In this document: piece by piece, positions 63,444 through 64,000 of the stretch
How the letters are laid out: each line of letters opens with the position of its first letter
Numbering within the stretch: the first letter of the stretch is position 1
NCBI GenBank assembly: GCA_947579605.1
Contig: OX388321.1
Coordinates: 22,683,614-22,747,613 of the forward strand
Length of the DNA stretch: 64,000 bases
Source of the DNA: Athripsodes cinereus
Lineage: Eukaryota; Arthropoda; Insecta; Trichoptera; Leptoceridae
Direction of reading: 5' to 3'
The notes under the pieces: model-generated
Told to the model about the DNA's origin: nothing
The model's input: only the letters and a program-made list of their open reading frames with translations
The model's database searches: none
Position numbers and translations under genes: made by a program

Positions 63444-63617
63444 GCTAGGTTCAAGCCTATTGGACAATATACTATTAATATATCTCTTTTATGTAATAGC
63501 ATACATAACCTCAATACAATAATTATGTCCAGATCTATTTGTTTGTAAAATTATTATTTGTTGAAATTAACTGAATTAGTGAATTTCCCAGAGTGTCTCA
63601 TGGAAATGATGTAAAAA

Positions 63618-63705
63618 TATGATGATGACTTAATTGACACAGAAACATGTATGAACGAAAGAGACTGATTTCTGCTTTGTACTTCTCGGTGAGAGAAAGA
63701 TTGCA
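63618..63705 (+). mobile_element. LINE group LB 3' end, degenerate
   Basis: TGACTTAATTGACACAGAAA, GTATGAACGAAAGAGACTG and ATTTCTGCTTTGTACTTCTC follow the LB end (VTQLTQ.CSEWRRLVSALCS). Confidence 0.6.
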
Positions 63706-63952
63706 TAAGATATTCAAATAGGAAAATCAATCAGATATCTCGATTGGACAACCATGTATAGGTACACAAAGTTGAACAAAATCTAATCGGAAGAAGCGAG
63801 AAAGGTGATCTAAAAGATATCTGAAATATGTTTTTGTCAATGTCTGCTGTTATTATGTTGATTGTGTTTGTTTCAAGTTTTTTTTTATATTATTGTACCG
63901 CAAAGGCTGTTTCGGAGGTTTAATGTGTCAATAAATAAATAAATAATATAAA

Positions 63953-64000
63953 TGATGAGTTACAATCTATCGGATTGGTCTGCAACGAGTTTGGTTTTTC
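63953..64000 (+). mobile_element. LINE group LG, second copy, cut by window end
   Basis: GATGAGTTACAATCTATCGG then ATTGGTCTGCAACGAGTTTG and GTTTTTC match 21041-21089 with two or three changes. It begins at almost the same base as that copy and continues beyond the window. Confidence 0.7.

Overview
The window looks like AT-rich, gene-poor insect nuclear DNA, most probably from a moth or butterfly (Lepidoptera). The evidence is the base composition, the abundance of tRNA-headed SINEs, many 5'-truncated LINE tails, a Lep1/Helitron-like element ending in CTAG, frequent TAGGTA/TACCTA strings, and 3' ends of the type seen in lepidopteran LINEs. There is no operon structure, rRNA gene, convincing tRNA gene or CRISPR array. 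The species cannot be named from the sequence alone.

Only one host-gene piece can be supported. It is an exon at about 43551-43796 with a splice acceptor, a 5'UTR containing a four-codon upstream ORF, an ATG followed by a signal-peptide-like hydrophobic segment, and a GTAAGT donor. Its continuation is not in view, so part of the flanking DNA is probably intron.

Almost everything else is dead or non-autonomous transposon DNA. LINE C-terminal remnants fall into several groups, labelled here by shared motifs. LA has RWFGHVERM and GRPRTTW and a (TAGA)n or (TATG)n tail, with over ten copies. LB has GHVLRMP and IHRSYDN and a (GAT)n tail. LF has EAFEMW, KMAYLGH and SWLRNIR, with a GAA-rich tail. 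LH has AGPVTWNRL and DLRKNQ, and its 3' end carries GGCGCCGAATAAATCATCC. LG has a WNNLP motif and a 3'UTR with GTTAGCTGGAAGATATTGC. Single copies of other groups are also present. Two tRNA-derived SINE families (S1 and S2) recur.

DNA elements are mostly fold-back MITEs. M1 is at 6154-6422. M2 is a family whose copies share the same one-sided terminal extension. M3 is an almost complete palindrome, with two copies. M4 has a tandem dimer plus one solo copy. There is also a piggyBac-like element with TTAA ends (13958-14584), a TA-flanked element with CAAGACGGGG ends (27658-28255), a 720-bp TIR element (58628-59347) and several smaller inverted repeats. A roughly 3-kb structure at 34884 to about 37720 or beyond has two identical 235-bp blocks and a polypurine tract, and looks like a non-autonomous LTR element. 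A very frequent dispersed repeat, here called repeat A, occurs at least a dozen times on both strands.

Nested insertions give a relative order. M3 sits in an LA tail, M2 copies sit in an LA fragment and in another LINE tail, and a 229-bp element sits in repeat A. The most interesting items are the asymmetric fold-back family M2, the identical LTR-like blocks, the M4 dimer, the TTAA element abutting a LINE fragment, and the shared 5' breakpoint of two LA copies. All boundaries are by eye and may be off by several bases.
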